Positions 8,172-16,837 of a DNA stretch of 64,000 bases are shown here, piece after piece (position 1 is the stretch's first letter; the number at the start of each line of letters is the position of its first letter). The DNA comes from Lachnoclostridium sp. An76 (GTDB taxonomy: Bacteria; Bacillota; Clostridia; Lachnospirales; Lachnospiraceae), in the NCBI RefSeq assembly GCF_002161355.1, contig NZ_NFHL01000003.1:1-64000 (forward strand). The letters run 5' to 3'. The position numbers and the translations under genes were made by a program. The notes beneath the pieces are model-generated. The model was not told the origin of the DNA and ran no database searches. It was given only the letters and a program-made list of their open reading frames with translations.

Positions 8172-8858
8172 TTACTTCTCTTCACCGTAATAATAGCTGT
8201 ATTTTGAATAATACTTATTTTTCTTTATATCGACTTTATTCAGCACTGCCCCAAGGATATGGCAGCCGCTCATCTCCAACTGCTGCTTTACTTTTAAAGC
8301 CACCCGCCTGCTTACCAGGTCGCTCTCCACGACCAGGATCGCTCCGTCACACTGCCTTGCCACGACTGCGGCATCTGTCAGGCTCCCGACCGGCGGCGTA
8401 TCGACCAGCACATAATCATATTTCCCCCGCATTGTATGCACAAGGGAAGCGAAGCTTTCCTGCGCCAAAAGCTCCGATGGGTTCGGAGCTGACGGGCCGG
8501 CGAATATGATGTCTACATCCCGGAAATTTGTGCTGTATACAATATCCTGCAGTCCGCTCTGGCCGCTGAGGTACTGTGAGAGGCCTGCTGTCTTCTGCTT
8601 CACCTGGAACCTGCTTATATAACTGGATTTGCGGATATCCGCATCCAGGACGAGCACTTTTTTCCCCATCTTTCCGATCTCGAGCGCGAGCTGGAAGACC
8701 ACATCGCTCTTTCCCTCATTGGGGTAACAGCTCGTAATGACGATGGACTTAACCTCTGTCCCGGTGAACTGTATATTTGTACGGAGGGTCTTAATGGCTT
8801 CTTCGTAGAAATAATCATTCTGCTTGGGATCTGTCATGATCACCCTGCGTTCCGTCAT
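8172..8858 (-). CDS. cpsD: CpsD/CapB-family autophosphorylating tyrosine kinase
   Basis: 228 residues of a bacterial tyrosine kinase: Walker A PNEGKS (46-51), Walker A' VLVLDADIRKSS (68-79), Walker B VLVDTPPVG and a C-terminal tyrosine cluster (YYSKYSYYY) that is autophosphorylated. With the membrane activator CpsC and phosphatase CpsB it controls export and chain length of capsule or exopolysaccharide. The ATG overlaps the cpsC stop (ATGA). It lacks its own membrane segment, as usual in Firmicutes, where the transmembrane part is CpsC. Confidence 0.93.
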   Translation of the reverse strand: MTERRVIMTDPKQNDYFYEEAIKTLRTNIQFTGTEVKSIVITSCYPNEGKSDVVFQLALEIGKMGKKVLVLDADIRKSSYISRFQVKQKTAGLSQYLSGQSGLQDIVYSTNFRDVDIIFAGPSAPNPSELLAQESFASLVHTMRGKYDYVLVDTPPVGSLTDAAVVARQCDGAILVVESDLVSRRVALKVKQQLEMSGCHILGAVLNKVDIKKNKYYSKYSYYYGEEK

Positions 8859-9601
8859 TTATGTTTCCTCCTCTTTCTTTTGCGCTTTGATTTCTTTTCC
8901 GACTTCCCGGAGATATAGTCTTTCCGGTCCGGTATGCTCGCCAGCGTCGGGATCTTCAGATATCTTTCGATATCATCCTCTGACCGGAGACTGTCATCCA
9001 TGATCGTCATCAGTGTCACAACTCCTGCCGGCAGGACCAGACCTGCCAGTGCGCCGAGCATCACATTCCTGCTCAGGCTCGGGCTTGCCTGCGATGTGGG
9101 CACCTCTGCTTTCTCTATGATCTTTGGCGGCACGACTTCCATCTTGTCGCCGATATACTCAGAAGACACAGCTGCGAGTTCATCCGCGAGCTCTTTTGCC
9201 AGCTCCGGATCCGGGTTCGTCACTGTGATCTGCAGGATCCGTGTCTCATCCGGGTTATTGATGGATACGTTTCCTTTCAGGGCGCCGTATCCCATATCAA
9301 GCCCCAGGTTATCGATCACTTCTTCAAGCACGCTCCGGCTCGTGATCAGCATACTGTAGTCCTTCGTGAGCTGACTCCCGAACTGCAGGTCCGCGATCGA
9401 AGTGAGCGTGGTCTCTTTCGAAATGACAAGCACAGTCGAAGTCGCGCTGTACAGAGGTGTGATCAGCAGCTTGGTGTAAGCTCCCGCGATCAGCGCTCCG
9501 GCCAGCAGAGCAGCCACAATGATAAGGACCCTCTTTTTCAGGGCATACAGTATCTCTACCAGGTCGATTTCCATCTCGTCATTATCGTATGTTTTTTCCA
9601 T
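8855..9601 (-). CDS. cpsC: Wzz/CpsC-type chain-length regulator and kinase activator
   Basis: 248 residues with two membrane helices (about 27-49 and 182-204) bounding an extracellular Wzz domain. The cytoplasmic C-terminus is strongly basic (KSEKKSKRKRKRRK) and would contact CpsD. In the family this protein activates the kinase and helps set polymer length. AGAGGAAAC precedes the ATG. The gene overlaps cpsD by 4 bases and is the second gene of the operon. Confidence 0.9.
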   Translation of the reverse strand: MEKTYDNDEMEIDLVEILYALKKRVLIIVAALLAGALIAGAYTKLLITPLYSATSTVLVISKETTLTSIADLQFGSQLTKDYSMLITSRSVLEEVIDNLGLDMGYGALKGNVSINNPDETRILQITVTNPDPELAKELADELAAVSSEYIGDKMEVVPPKIIEKAEVPTSQASPSLSRNVMLGALAGLVLPAGVVTLMTIMDDSLRSEDDIERYLKIPTLASIPDRKDYISGKSEKKSKRKRKRRKHK

Positions 9602-9647
9602 AATTATGGTTTCCTCTTACCTTATTTATTTGCGCACCGGTTATACT

Positions 9648-10373
9648 TTATATTTCTTTTCCTTCCAGCAGCCCCATCGCGTTTCTCTTAAGCACTGCTT
9701 CTATATAACTGCTGCTGAGTTCCTTTTCCATCCACCTTACGGCTCTCTCCGTCTCCGGTCCGCGCCCCTCAGTGTTATGCATATCTGTCCCCAGGAAATC
9801 CGCCAGCCCCCGCCGCAGTATCTTCCTGCACCATCTGGCCGTCCCCTGATGCCATTTCCCGCCCGCCGGCCGGAAATTGAGCTGTACACATGCCCCCTGT
9901 TTCTTCAGTTCTTCCAGTCTTCCCTCTTCCCGCAGCGCCTGATACCGCTCTGCATGCGCCAAGACCGGGCGGTAACCTGCAAGGGTCAGTTCCCTGACCG
10001 CACTAAATATGTAAGAATACGGTGCCGCAGGCAGAAATTCGACCATGACATATCTTGTGCCGGCTATGGTGAGAAGTTTTTCCTCTTCCAGTAAGCTCAA
10101 AGCATCTTCAGAGTACATGATCTCCTGTCCCGGCCAGATCTGGATCTCTGTTTTCAGTCTCGCACGCGCCTGTGCCTGCACTTCCCGGCACAGTCTCCGT
10201 ATACGGTCTGGACATATGTTTGGAAATCTGCCGGAATAATGCGGCGTCGCTATCACGCCCCGTATTCCCTGCTGCCCGGCCTGCCGGAGCATGCGGATAC
10301 TTTCCTGCATATCTGAAGCTCCATCGTCCAGTCCCGGCAGGATATGGCTGTGTGTATCAATAATCCATGTCAT
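9648..10373 (-). CDS. cpsB: CpsB/YwqE-type protein-tyrosine phosphatase (PHP family)
   Basis: 241 residues from the ATG at 10373 (MTWIIDTHSHILPGLDDG). A longer frame up to 10445 is rejected because the promoter lies inside it. The PHP metal motif DTHSHILPG (6-14), ATPHY (about 45), a GQE motif, HAERY and the late LGTDMH metal site are all present. The enzyme is a manganese-dependent phosphatase that dephosphorylates CpsD and so closes the regulatory loop. It is the first gene of the glycan operon. Confidence 0.9.
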   Translation of the reverse strand: MTWIIDTHSHILPGLDDGASDMQESIRMLRQAGQQGIRGVIATPHYSGRFPNICPDRIRRLCREVQAQARARLKTEIQIWPGQEIMYSEDALSLLEEEKLLTIAGTRYVMVEFLPAAPYSYIFSAVRELTLAGYRPVLAHAERYQALREEGRLEELKKQGACVQLNFRPAGGKWHQGTARWCRKILRRGLADFLGTDMHNTEGRGPETERAVRWMEKELSSSYIEAVLKRNAMGLLEGKEI

Positions 10374-10411
10374 CCGGCAATGTTCCTCTCCTATCGACGA
10401 TATCCAGTGAA

Positions 10412-10441
10412 ATGATACCTCAGTTCGCCATTTTATGTCAA
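10412..10441 (-). promoter_or_regulatory. Promoter of the glycan operon
   Basis: On the minus strand TTGACA (10441-10436), an 18-base spacer and TATCAT (10417-10412) give a good sigma-A promoter. It predicts a start near 10405 and a leader of about 30 bases before cpsB. Directly upstream (10455-10487) are three copies of a 9-base A-tract unit (ATGTAAAAA on this strand), which could act as a curved UP-like element. No LoaP-type hairpin fits in the short leader. Confidence 0.7.
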
Positions 10442-10489
10442 GCAATTTTGCTCTTTTTACATTTTTTACATTTTTTACATTTTTTGGTA

Positions 10490-10650
10490 TAACAGTTCAG
10501 CCATCGGGCTGCGCGGGAGAGAAAATCATGCTCGCATGATTTTTCGAGCGGGCAGTCCGATGAGCTGAGCGCCCGTTAATGAGGAAAACAGCGGCGGCAG
10601 CCGCAGTAAGCACGCAGTGCGGTTTTCCGAATGGCGCGGCTGAACTGTTA
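10490..10650. repeat. 161-bp palindromic element with 13-bp perfect terminal inverted repeats
   Basis: TAACAGTTCAGCC at 10490-10502 is exactly mirrored at 10638-10650. Inside are nested dyads: ATCATGCTCGCATGAT (about 10525-10540) and GGAAAAC at 10583 mirrored by GTTTTCC at 10622. There is no coding content. The shape is that of a MITE or REP-like interspersed element sitting between the polyamine and glycan operons. It could also act as a terminator region. Confidence 0.65.
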
Positions 10651-10782
10651 CTTTTCGTTCAACAGTTATTACTGCGCCTTTTCCCTTCACATCCTCGATC
10701 ATGCCCACGACTGCCACCGGCTTCGCTGCCGACGGGTCTGCCGTCTCGCAGATAAACCATCCGCGCTCCACGCCGCTATTTC

Positions 10783-10962
10783 TTACAGCTCCTGTTTTAC
10801 TGCTCCGGTTTCACCCAGCCACTTGCGTACAACCTGGACGCTTTCATCCAACGCCTGGGCGATCTTTTCCGTACTCATACCCATTTGAGCAAGATTCCCC
10901 GCTACTTCTTTTGCCTTTTCTTCCTTCCCTTTCTGTTCGATCCACTCTGTCACTTCACACAT
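10783..10962 (-). CDS. Stand-alone C-terminal domain of Rpn-type nuclease (59 residues)
   Basis: A 59-codon gene begins at ATG 10962 with a strong ribosome site (GAGGGGAG, 6 bases away), 12 bases after the nspC stop. The sequence (CEVTEWIEQKGKEEKAKEV, then LAQMGMSTEKIAQALDESV and WLGE) looks like the C-terminal helical/HTH part of Rpn (PD-(D/E)XK recombination-promoting nuclease/putative transposase) proteins. No nuclease domain is encoded nearby. Rpn genes are known to contain an internal start producing a small C-terminal inhibitor protein, so this could be an orphan of that kind or simply a truncated remnant. Confidence 0.5.
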   Translation of the reverse strand: MCEVTEWIEQKGKEEKAKEVAGNLAQMGMSTEKIAQALDESVQVVRKWLGETGAVKQEL

Positions 10963-10974
10963 TATATTCTCCCC

Positions 10975-12207
10975 TCACAGCCTCGCCTTAAAATCCTCAT
11001 ATCCGAATGTTTTTACGATTTCACACGTCCCGTCCTCTCTCTCGAGAACGATATCCGGGAGCCTCATCCCGTTGAATGTATTCGTCTTCACCATTGTATA
11101 GATCGCCATATCCTGAAACTCCAGACGGTCTCCACATTTCAGCGGCTGTGCGAAGGAATAATCCCCGATCACGTCCCCCGCAAGGCATGTGGGCCCTGCC
11201 AGCCGGTACTCATACGGCCGCTCGTGTCCCGCTGTTCCGCTGTCCGCAGCGCCGCTGCCCACAGAACTGCTGCCCGAAGGACTGCTTCCCGCAAAACCGT
11301 TGCCGCCCGCATTCTCCTCCGCCGGATCGCCCGCGTCTTTCAGCGGCGGCCGGTACGGCATCTCCAACACGTCCGGCATATGGCACGCAGCGGAAGCGTC
11401 CAGGATCGCGATCTTCATCCCGTTCTCCACGATCTCCATCACTTCTGTTATAAGCTCGCCGGCATTCAGCGCCACTGCCTCCCCGGGTTCCAGATAGACT
11501 TCCACACCGTATGTTTCCTTCATATGGCGGATGCAGCGCTTCAGCAGTCCAATATCATAGCCAGGTCTCGTAATGTGATGCCCGCCGCCGAAATTCACCC
11601 ATTTCATCCTGTGCAGATATTTCCCGAATTTCTCTTCCACTGCCCGAAGCGTCTTTGCCAGGTCGTCGGAATCCTGCTCGCATAATGTATGGAAATGCAG
11701 CCCGTCCAGTGCGGAGATATCTTCCTCTGACATCTCTTCCTCAAACTTTTCCAGCGTAGTCCCCAGTCTGGAAAACGGGGCGCACGGGTCATAGATCGCA
11801 TGTCCTTCCTGTGTCGAGCACTCCGGGTTGACCCTCAGCCCCATGCTCCTGCCCGCCTGCTTTACCTGTTCCTTATATTTCTTCACCTGCGCCGGGGAGT
11901 TAAACACGATATGCCCGCACAGCCTAAGGATCTCCGGCATCTCCTCTTTCTTATACGCCGGGGAGAAGATATGGTTCTCCTTTCCCATCTCCTCGTATCC
12001 CAGTTTTGCCTCATACAGCCCGCTCGCTGTGGTTCCGTCCAGGTACTGCCCGATCAGCGGGTATACCCGGTACATGGAGAACGCCTTCTGCGCCAGCAGG
12101 ATCCTGCATCCCGTCTCCATGCGGACTTCTTTCAGTATCTCCAGATTTCTCCTGAGTCCCTCCTCCCGCACCACAAAACAGGGAGTTTTTAACTGTTCTT
12201 TTCTCAT
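10975..12207 (-). CDS. nspC: Carboxynorspermidine/carboxyspermidine decarboxylase
   Basis: 410 residues of the alanine-racemase-fold decarboxylases. PLP lysine K41 lies in LLAQKAFS; HFHTLCEQ (171-178), NFGGGHH (205-211) and GPTCLAGDVIG (338-348) contribute to the active site. It removes the carboxyl group of carboxyspermidine to give spermidine, the last step of the pathway begun by the neighbouring dehydrogenase. Residues 291-329 are a Gly/Ser/Ala-rich low-complexity insertion between the PYRPP motif and the C-terminal barrel, making the protein about 30 residues longer than usual. It is the last enzyme gene of the polyamine operon. Confidence 0.92.
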   Translation of the reverse strand: MRKEQLKTPCFVVREEGLRRNLEILKEVRMETGCRILLAQKAFSMYRVYPLIGQYLDGTTASGLYEAKLGYEEMGKENHIFSPAYKKEEMPEILRLCGHIVFNSPAQVKKYKEQVKQAGRSMGLRVNPECSTQEGHAIYDPCAPFSRLGTTLEKFEEEMSEEDISALDGLHFHTLCEQDSDDLAKTLRAVEEKFGKYLHRMKWVNFGGGHHITRPGYDIGLLKRCIRHMKETYGVEVYLEPGEAVALNAGELITEVMEIVENGMKIAILDASAACHMPDVLEMPYRPPLKDAGDPAEENAGGNGFAGSSPSGSSSVGSGAADSGTAGHERPYEYRLAGPTCLAGDVIGDYSFAQPLKCGDRLEFQDMAIYTMVKTNTFNGMRLPDIVLEREDGTCEIVKTFGYEDFKARL

Positions 12208-12241
12208 AATAAATGACCTGCCATATCACCCTAATCCGAAT

Positions 12242-13450
12242 TTACTCTACCAGCTCCGGATCCTCGCTGATCTTCCACGGCAGCCCCCATTTATTGAGCG
12301 CGTCCATGAACGGATCGGGATCGAATTCTTCCATATTATATACACCCGGTTTCTGCCATGTCCCGGTCATTACCATCATTGCCCCGATCATCGCCGGTAC
12401 TCCGGTCGTATAGGCAACTGCCTGGGAGCCGACTTCCTTATAGCATTCCTGGTGGTCACATGTATTATATATGTAGAGTTTCTTCTCCTGCCCGTCTTTT
12501 TTCCCGATGAAGATACAGCCGATATTGGTCTTTCCCTTTGTGCGCGGCCCCAGTGACGACGGATCCGGGAGCACTGCTTTTAAGAACTGGAGCGGCACGA
12601 TCTCTTTCCCCTCATACATGATGGGTTCTATGGAAGTCATGCCCACATCTTCCAGACATCTTAAGTGGTTCAGGTAGCTTTCCCCGAATGTCATGAAGAA
12701 ACGGATGCGTTTGATCCCCGGGATATTCAGCGCCAGGGACTCAATCTCCTCGTGGTGGAGCAGGTACATATCCTTTTCTCCAATCTCCGGGAAATTGTAC
12801 ACTCTCTTGATCTCCATGGGCTCTGTCTCTACCCAGTGCCCGTTCTCCCAATAGGAGCCTTTCGCGGACACTTCGCGGATATTGATCTCCGGGTTAAAGT
12901 TCGTGGCGAACGGATAGCCGTGGTCCCCGGCATTGCAGTCCAGGATATCAATATAATTTATTTCGTCAAAATAATGTTTCAGTGCATAAGCGGAGAACAC
13001 ACTTGTCACTCCCGGGTCAAACCCGCTTCCAAGAAGGGCGGTCAGCCCTGCCTTCTCGAACTTCTCCCTGTACGCCCACTGCCATTTATACTCAAACTTC
13101 GCCGTATCCTCCGGCTCATAATTCGCTGTGTCAATATAGTGGACGCCTGCTGCCAGACACGCATCCATAATCGTAAGGTCCTGATACGGCAGCGCCAGGT
13201 TGAGCACCACTTCCGGCTTTTCCTTTTTGATCAGAGCTGTCAGTGCTTCCACATCATCCGCGTCCACCTGCGCGGTCGTGATCTTCGTCTTTGTAGTCCC
13301 CTCCAGCTTTTCTTTAAGCGCGTCGCACTTTGACACTGTCCTGCTGGCAATGCACAGCTCCGTAAATACTTCGTCATTCTGGCAGATCTTATGGATCGCC
13401 ACACTGGCTACTCCTCCGCAGCCGATTACCATTACTTTTCCCATTTTCAA
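12242..13450 (-). CDS. Carboxy(nor)spermidine synthase (saccharopine dehydrogenase family)
   Basis: 402 residues. The N-terminal Rossmann motif VMVIGCGGVASV (6-17) is followed by SRTVSKC and a central saccharopine-dehydrogenase-like domain with LLGSGFDPGVTSVFSAY. In the family (CASDH) it condenses aspartate semialdehyde with putrescine using NADPH to form carboxyspermidine. nspC follows 34 bases downstream, the standard pair for the S-adenosylmethionine-independent spermidine route of gut Firmicutes. A true saccharopine dehydrogenase is unlikely in this context. Confidence 0.9.
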   Translation of the reverse strand: MKMGKVMVIGCGGVASVAIHKICQNDEVFTELCIASRTVSKCDALKEKLEGTTKTKITTAQVDADDVEALTALIKKEKPEVVLNLALPYQDLTIMDACLAAGVHYIDTANYEPEDTAKFEYKWQWAYREKFEKAGLTALLGSGFDPGVTSVFSAYALKHYFDEINYIDILDCNAGDHGYPFATNFNPEINIREVSAKGSYWENGHWVETEPMEIKRVYNFPEIGEKDMYLLHHEEIESLALNIPGIKRIRFFMTFGESYLNHLRCLEDVGMTSIEPIMYEGKEIVPLQFLKAVLPDPSSLGPRTKGKTNIGCIFIGKKDGQEKKLYIYNTCDHQECYKEVGSQAVAYTTGVPAMIGAMMVMTGTWQKPGVYNMEEFDPDPFMDALNKWGLPWKISEDPELVE

Positions 13451-13555
13451 TCTCCTCTCTGCCCGGTCTGTCCCCGGGAACTATTTCTCCCTGTTTTCTA
13501 ATTGGCAATATTTCTGTTTCTCTCCTCTGTCCCAGGCCTCGCCGTCCGCCCGCGC

Positions 13556-14443
13556 TTACGGCTTACGATCCCGATTCACGACCGCGATCAGCATCTCCCT
13601 GATGATCTTGCACGCCGCCGCTGTGGACGCCCCGGTCGGGTCGCAGGGCGGACACAGCTCATTCACATCGCAGCCGATCAGATTCACTTTTTCACACACT
13701 TCCGTCACCGCCCGCATCGCGGTGAGGAAATCCACTCCGCCCGGCTCAGGCGTCCCTGTCCCAGGGAATACAGATGGATCCATCACATCCAGGTCTACCG
13801 TAAAGTACACCGGCACATCTCCCAGTTCCGCCAGGACTTCTCCCAGCCCTTCCAGGCTGAACGGATGGAAATCTGTATGCCCGCTCTTCGCCCAGTCAAA
13901 CTCGTATTTTTCTCCGGACCGGATGCCGAACTGGTGGATACGCCCGTCGCCGACCAACTCCCAGCACCGCCGGATCACGCACGCATGGGACAGCTCCACT
14001 CCCAGATAGTCCTCCCGCAGGTCTGTATGCGCGTCAAAGTGGAGGATATGCATGTCCGGATACTTCTTTACAGCCGCGCGCACGCTTCCCAGCGTGACCA
14101 GGTGCTCACCGCCGATCATGAACGGCAGCTTCCCATCTGCAAATATCCCTGCCGCGCACTCTTCGATCTGCCCCAGCACCCGCTCTGAGCTCCCGATCGC
14201 CAGCTCCAGGTCGCCGAGGTCATACACCCTTCCCTCGGTCAGCTCTTTGTCCTGATACGGGCTGTATATCTCCAGCCCGTAGGAATCCCCCCGTATGGCC
14301 GCTCCCGCGAAACGGGTCCCCGGCCGGAAGGACGTCGTTGAGTCGAAGGGCGCTCCGAAGATCACCACATCCGCCTCATCGTACCCCGCATCGCAGCCGA
14401 TAAAATTTACAATATTCTTCTGCATTCTCTCTCCCTTAGTCAT
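13556..14443 (-). CDS. speB: Agmatinase
   Basis: 295 residues of the ureohydrolase family. The binuclear manganese motifs are all visible: GGEH (about 116), DAHTD (about 141-145) and DLDVMDP (about 222-228). It hydrolyses agmatine to putrescine and urea, directly after arginine decarboxylase in the pathway. Two starts are possible: ATG 14443 (used) and ATG 14425, which has AAGGGAG close in front. It lies between speE and the CASDH gene in the polyamine operon. Confidence 0.93.
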   Translation of the reverse strand: MTKGERMQKNIVNFIGCDAGYDEADVVIFGAPFDSTTSFRPGTRFAGAAIRGDSYGLEIYSPYQDKELTEGRVYDLGDLELAIGSSERVLGQIEECAAGIFADGKLPFMIGGEHLVTLGSVRAAVKKYPDMHILHFDAHTDLREDYLGVELSHACVIRRCWELVGDGRIHQFGIRSGEKYEFDWAKSGHTDFHPFSLEGLGEVLAELGDVPVYFTVDLDVMDPSVFPGTGTPEPGGVDFLTAMRAVTEVCEKVNLIGCDVNELCPPCDPTGASTAAACKIIREMLIAVVNRDRKP

Positions 14444-14473
14444 CTCTCTTTCCCCACTCTCCCTTTGCCATGC

Positions 14474-15328
14474 TCATCTCTCCACATCCTCCAGCAGTTC
14501 TTCCACATACGCCGGGAGTGCGAACACGCCGGCGTGCAGCCTCGGCTCATAATATTTCGTGCGGATTCCTTTTAGTTTCCACGCTACTTTATCCAGATCG
14601 TCCAGTGGATGGTACTTCTTCGACGCGAACCCGAACAGCCAGTGTCCCGACGGGTAGGACGGGATATGTGCCTGGTAAACCCGGCAGATGGGGAAGGTCT
14701 CCACGATCCGCTTGTGCATCCTCTGGCACTGGAACGCCTCCTCCGTATAGAAGGGGCTCTCATTCTGGTTGATCATGATCCCGTCCTCGTGGAGCGCATT
14801 ATAGCAGTTGCCGTAAAACTCTTTCGTGAACAGCCCTTCGCCCGCGCCGAACGGATTCGGCGAGTCAATGATGATCAGGTCGTATGCATCCCCTTTTGAT
14901 CGGATAAACCTTAATCCGTCCTCGTGGAAGATATTGACCCTCTCGTCTGTCAGGCTGTTGGCGATCTCCGGGATATATTTCCGGCATACCTCCACGAGCA
15001 GAGGATCCGGCTCCACCACGTCGATCTTCTCGATATCGTCATACTTGATCAACTCCCGGACGACGCCTCCGTCGCCCCCGCCCACGACAAGCACTTCCTT
15101 TACATCCGGGTGCACTGCCATCGGCACGTGGGTGATCATCTCGTGGTAGATGAACTCATCCCGCTCTGTCAGCATCAGATCCCCGTCCACCACAAGGATC
15201 TTCCCGAAATCTTTCGACTCCAGCACATCAATCCTCTGCACCTCGCTCTGGGCGCTGAAAAGCTGCTCTTCGATGCGTATGGACAGCTTCACCCCGTCCG
15301 TATGTATGTCTGAAAACCACATTTCCAT
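14474..15328 (-). CDS. speE: Spermidine synthase-like aminopropyltransferase
   Basis: 284 residues from ATG 15328 (MEMWFSDIHTDGVKLS). AAAGGAG lies upstream of this ATG but inside a longer GTG-initiated frame, which decides the start. VLVVGGGDGGVVREL (about 79-93), the acidic VEPDPLLVEVC motif and IIIDSPNPFG (about 150-160) bind decarboxylated AdoMet and the amine. The usual reaction is putrescine plus decarboxylated AdoMet to spermidine. No speD is visible in the window, while the same operon holds the alternative carboxyspermidine route, so agmatine or another amine may be the real acceptor. Confidence 0.88.
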   Translation of the reverse strand: MEMWFSDIHTDGVKLSIRIEEQLFSAQSEVQRIDVLESKDFGKILVVDGDLMLTERDEFIYHEMITHVPMAVHPDVKEVLVVGGGDGGVVRELIKYDDIEKIDVVEPDPLLVEVCRKYIPEIANSLTDERVNIFHEDGLRFIRSKGDAYDLIIIDSPNPFGAGEGLFTKEFYGNCYNALHEDGIMINQNESPFYTEEAFQCQRMHKRIVETFPICRVYQAHIPSYPSGHWLFGFASKKYHPLDDLDKVAWKLKGIRTKYYEPRLHAGVFALPAYVEELLEDVER

Positions 15329-15345
15329 GGGATATCTTTCTCCTT

Positions 15346-16794
15346 TCACACAAGCACATTCAGCCGCTCGATCTTCTCATCCTCCGGCCCTGTCATGGAG
15401 CATCCTTTCTCCTTCGCATACACGATATAATCGATGATCTCGTCCGTGATCTCTTCCCCCGGCGCCAGCACCGGGATCCCCGGCGGATAGCACATGACGA
15501 ACTCCGAGCAGATCCTCCCTTTCGTCTCCTTAAGTGGAAGCGATTCCTTCTCCGCATAGAAGGAATCCTGCGGGGTCATGACCACTTTCGGGGCGATATA
15601 TTCCTGGGAGAGCATCCCCGCCTTATCCTTCTTGTACCGCCGCCTCAGATCCGCCAGCGCGGTCACCAGCCGCTCCACCTCGCGGATACGGTCCCCGATG
15701 GACAGGTAGGCAAGGATATTGCCCAGATCGCCGAACTCGATCTGGATATCATACTCATCCCTTAAGATGTCATACACCTCGATCCCTGCCAGTCCGATAT
15801 CCAGTGTGTGGATGGACAGCTTCGTAAGGTCGAAATCATAGATGCTGTCCCCGTTGACCATCTCCCGGCCGAACGCATAGTAATCTCCGATCGCATTGAT
15901 CTCTTCCCTCGCGTATTCCGCCAGGTCCGTTACCATTTTAAATGACGATTCTCCCCTGAGCGCCAGGTTCCGCCTGGAGATATCCAGGCTGGAGAGAAGC
16001 AGATAGGACGCGCTGGTCGTCTGGGTCAGGTTAATGATCTGCCGGATGTAACCGGGATTCATGTTTTTCCCGGTCAGGAGGAAGGAGCTCTGGGTCAGGC
16101 TCCCCCCTGATTTATGCATGCTCACCGACGCAATGTCCGCCCCCGCTTCCATCGCGGAGACCGGCAGATTCCTGCCGAAATAAAAATGGGTGCCGTGGGC
16201 TTCATCCGCCAGGACTTTCATCCCTTTTTCATGAGCCATCTTCACGATCGCTTTCAGGTCGGAGCAGATGCCGTAATACGTCGGATTATTAACGAACACT
16301 GCCACTGCATCCGGGTTCTCCCTGATCGCCGCCTCCACGTCCGCGCGCTTCATGCCCAGAGAAATGCCCAGCGCCTGGTCCACATCCGGGTTCACATAGA
16401 TGGGCTTTGCCCCGCAGAGCACCATTGCATTGATCACGCTTCGGTGGACATTCCTCGGCAGGATGATCTTATCGCCTTTCTTGCAGCACGCCAGCACCAT
16501 CGTCTGCACCGCGGAGGTCGTGCCGCCTACCATAAGGAAGGCGTGATCCGCGCCGAACGCTTCCGCCGCCAGTTCTTCTGCTTCCTTGATCACGGACACC
16601 GGATGGCAGAGATTGTCCAGGGGCTTCATGGAGTTGACGTCAATGCTGACGCACCTCTCGCCCAACAGTTCGACCAGCTCCGGGTTCCCTCTCCCGTGCT
16701 TATGCCCCGGCACGTCAAACGGCACGACTCTGTTCCTCCTGAACCGCTCCAGCGCCTCGTAGATCGGTGCCCTTGTCTGTGATAAATTTCCCAT
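15346..16794 (-). CDS. speA: Arginine decarboxylase (Orn/Lys/Arg decarboxylase class-I family)
   Basis: 482 residues, the length of the short Bacillus-type SpeA. DVPGHKHGRGNP (27-38) and VGGTTSAVQ (89-97) shape the PLP site, DEAHG (197-201) binds the cofactor and K228 in SMHKSGGSL forms the Schiff base. It converts arginine to agmatine and is the first gene of the polyamine operon. Lysine decarboxylase activity cannot be excluded by sequence, but the agmatinase two genes downstream supports arginine. Confidence 0.9.
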   Translation of the reverse strand: MGNLSQTRAPIYEALERFRRNRVVPFDVPGHKHGRGNPELVELLGERCVSIDVNSMKPLDNLCHPVSVIKEAEELAAEAFGADHAFLMVGGTTSAVQTMVLACCKKGDKIILPRNVHRSVINAMVLCGAKPIYVNPDVDQALGISLGMKRADVEAAIRENPDAVAVFVNNPTYYGICSDLKAIVKMAHEKGMKVLADEAHGTHFYFGRNLPVSAMEAGADIASVSMHKSGGSLTQSSFLLTGKNMNPGYIRQIINLTQTTSASYLLLSSLDISRRNLALRGESSFKMVTDLAEYAREEINAIGDYYAFGREMVNGDSIYDFDLTKLSIHTLDIGLAGIEVYDILRDEYDIQIEFGDLGNILAYLSIGDRIREVERLVTALADLRRRYKKDKAGMLSQEYIAPKVVMTPQDSFYAEKESLPLKETKGRICSEFVMCYPPGIPVLAPGEEITDEIIDYIVYAKEKGCSMTGPEDEKIERLNVLV

Positions 16795-16837
16795 ATCATC
16801 TGCCCTCTTTTCCCAAACTTCTTCCCTGCATATGAAA

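Noticed and set aside
10374-10445. Longer N-terminus for CpsB
   Set aside because: The -10 and -35 boxes of the operon promoter lie inside it.
10526-10771. GTG-initiated 81-codon frame on the minus strand between the Rpn-type mini-gene and the glycan promoter
   Set aside because: The first ~40 residues look protein-like, but the second half lies inside the palindromic element and there is no ribosome site; at best a decayed remnant.
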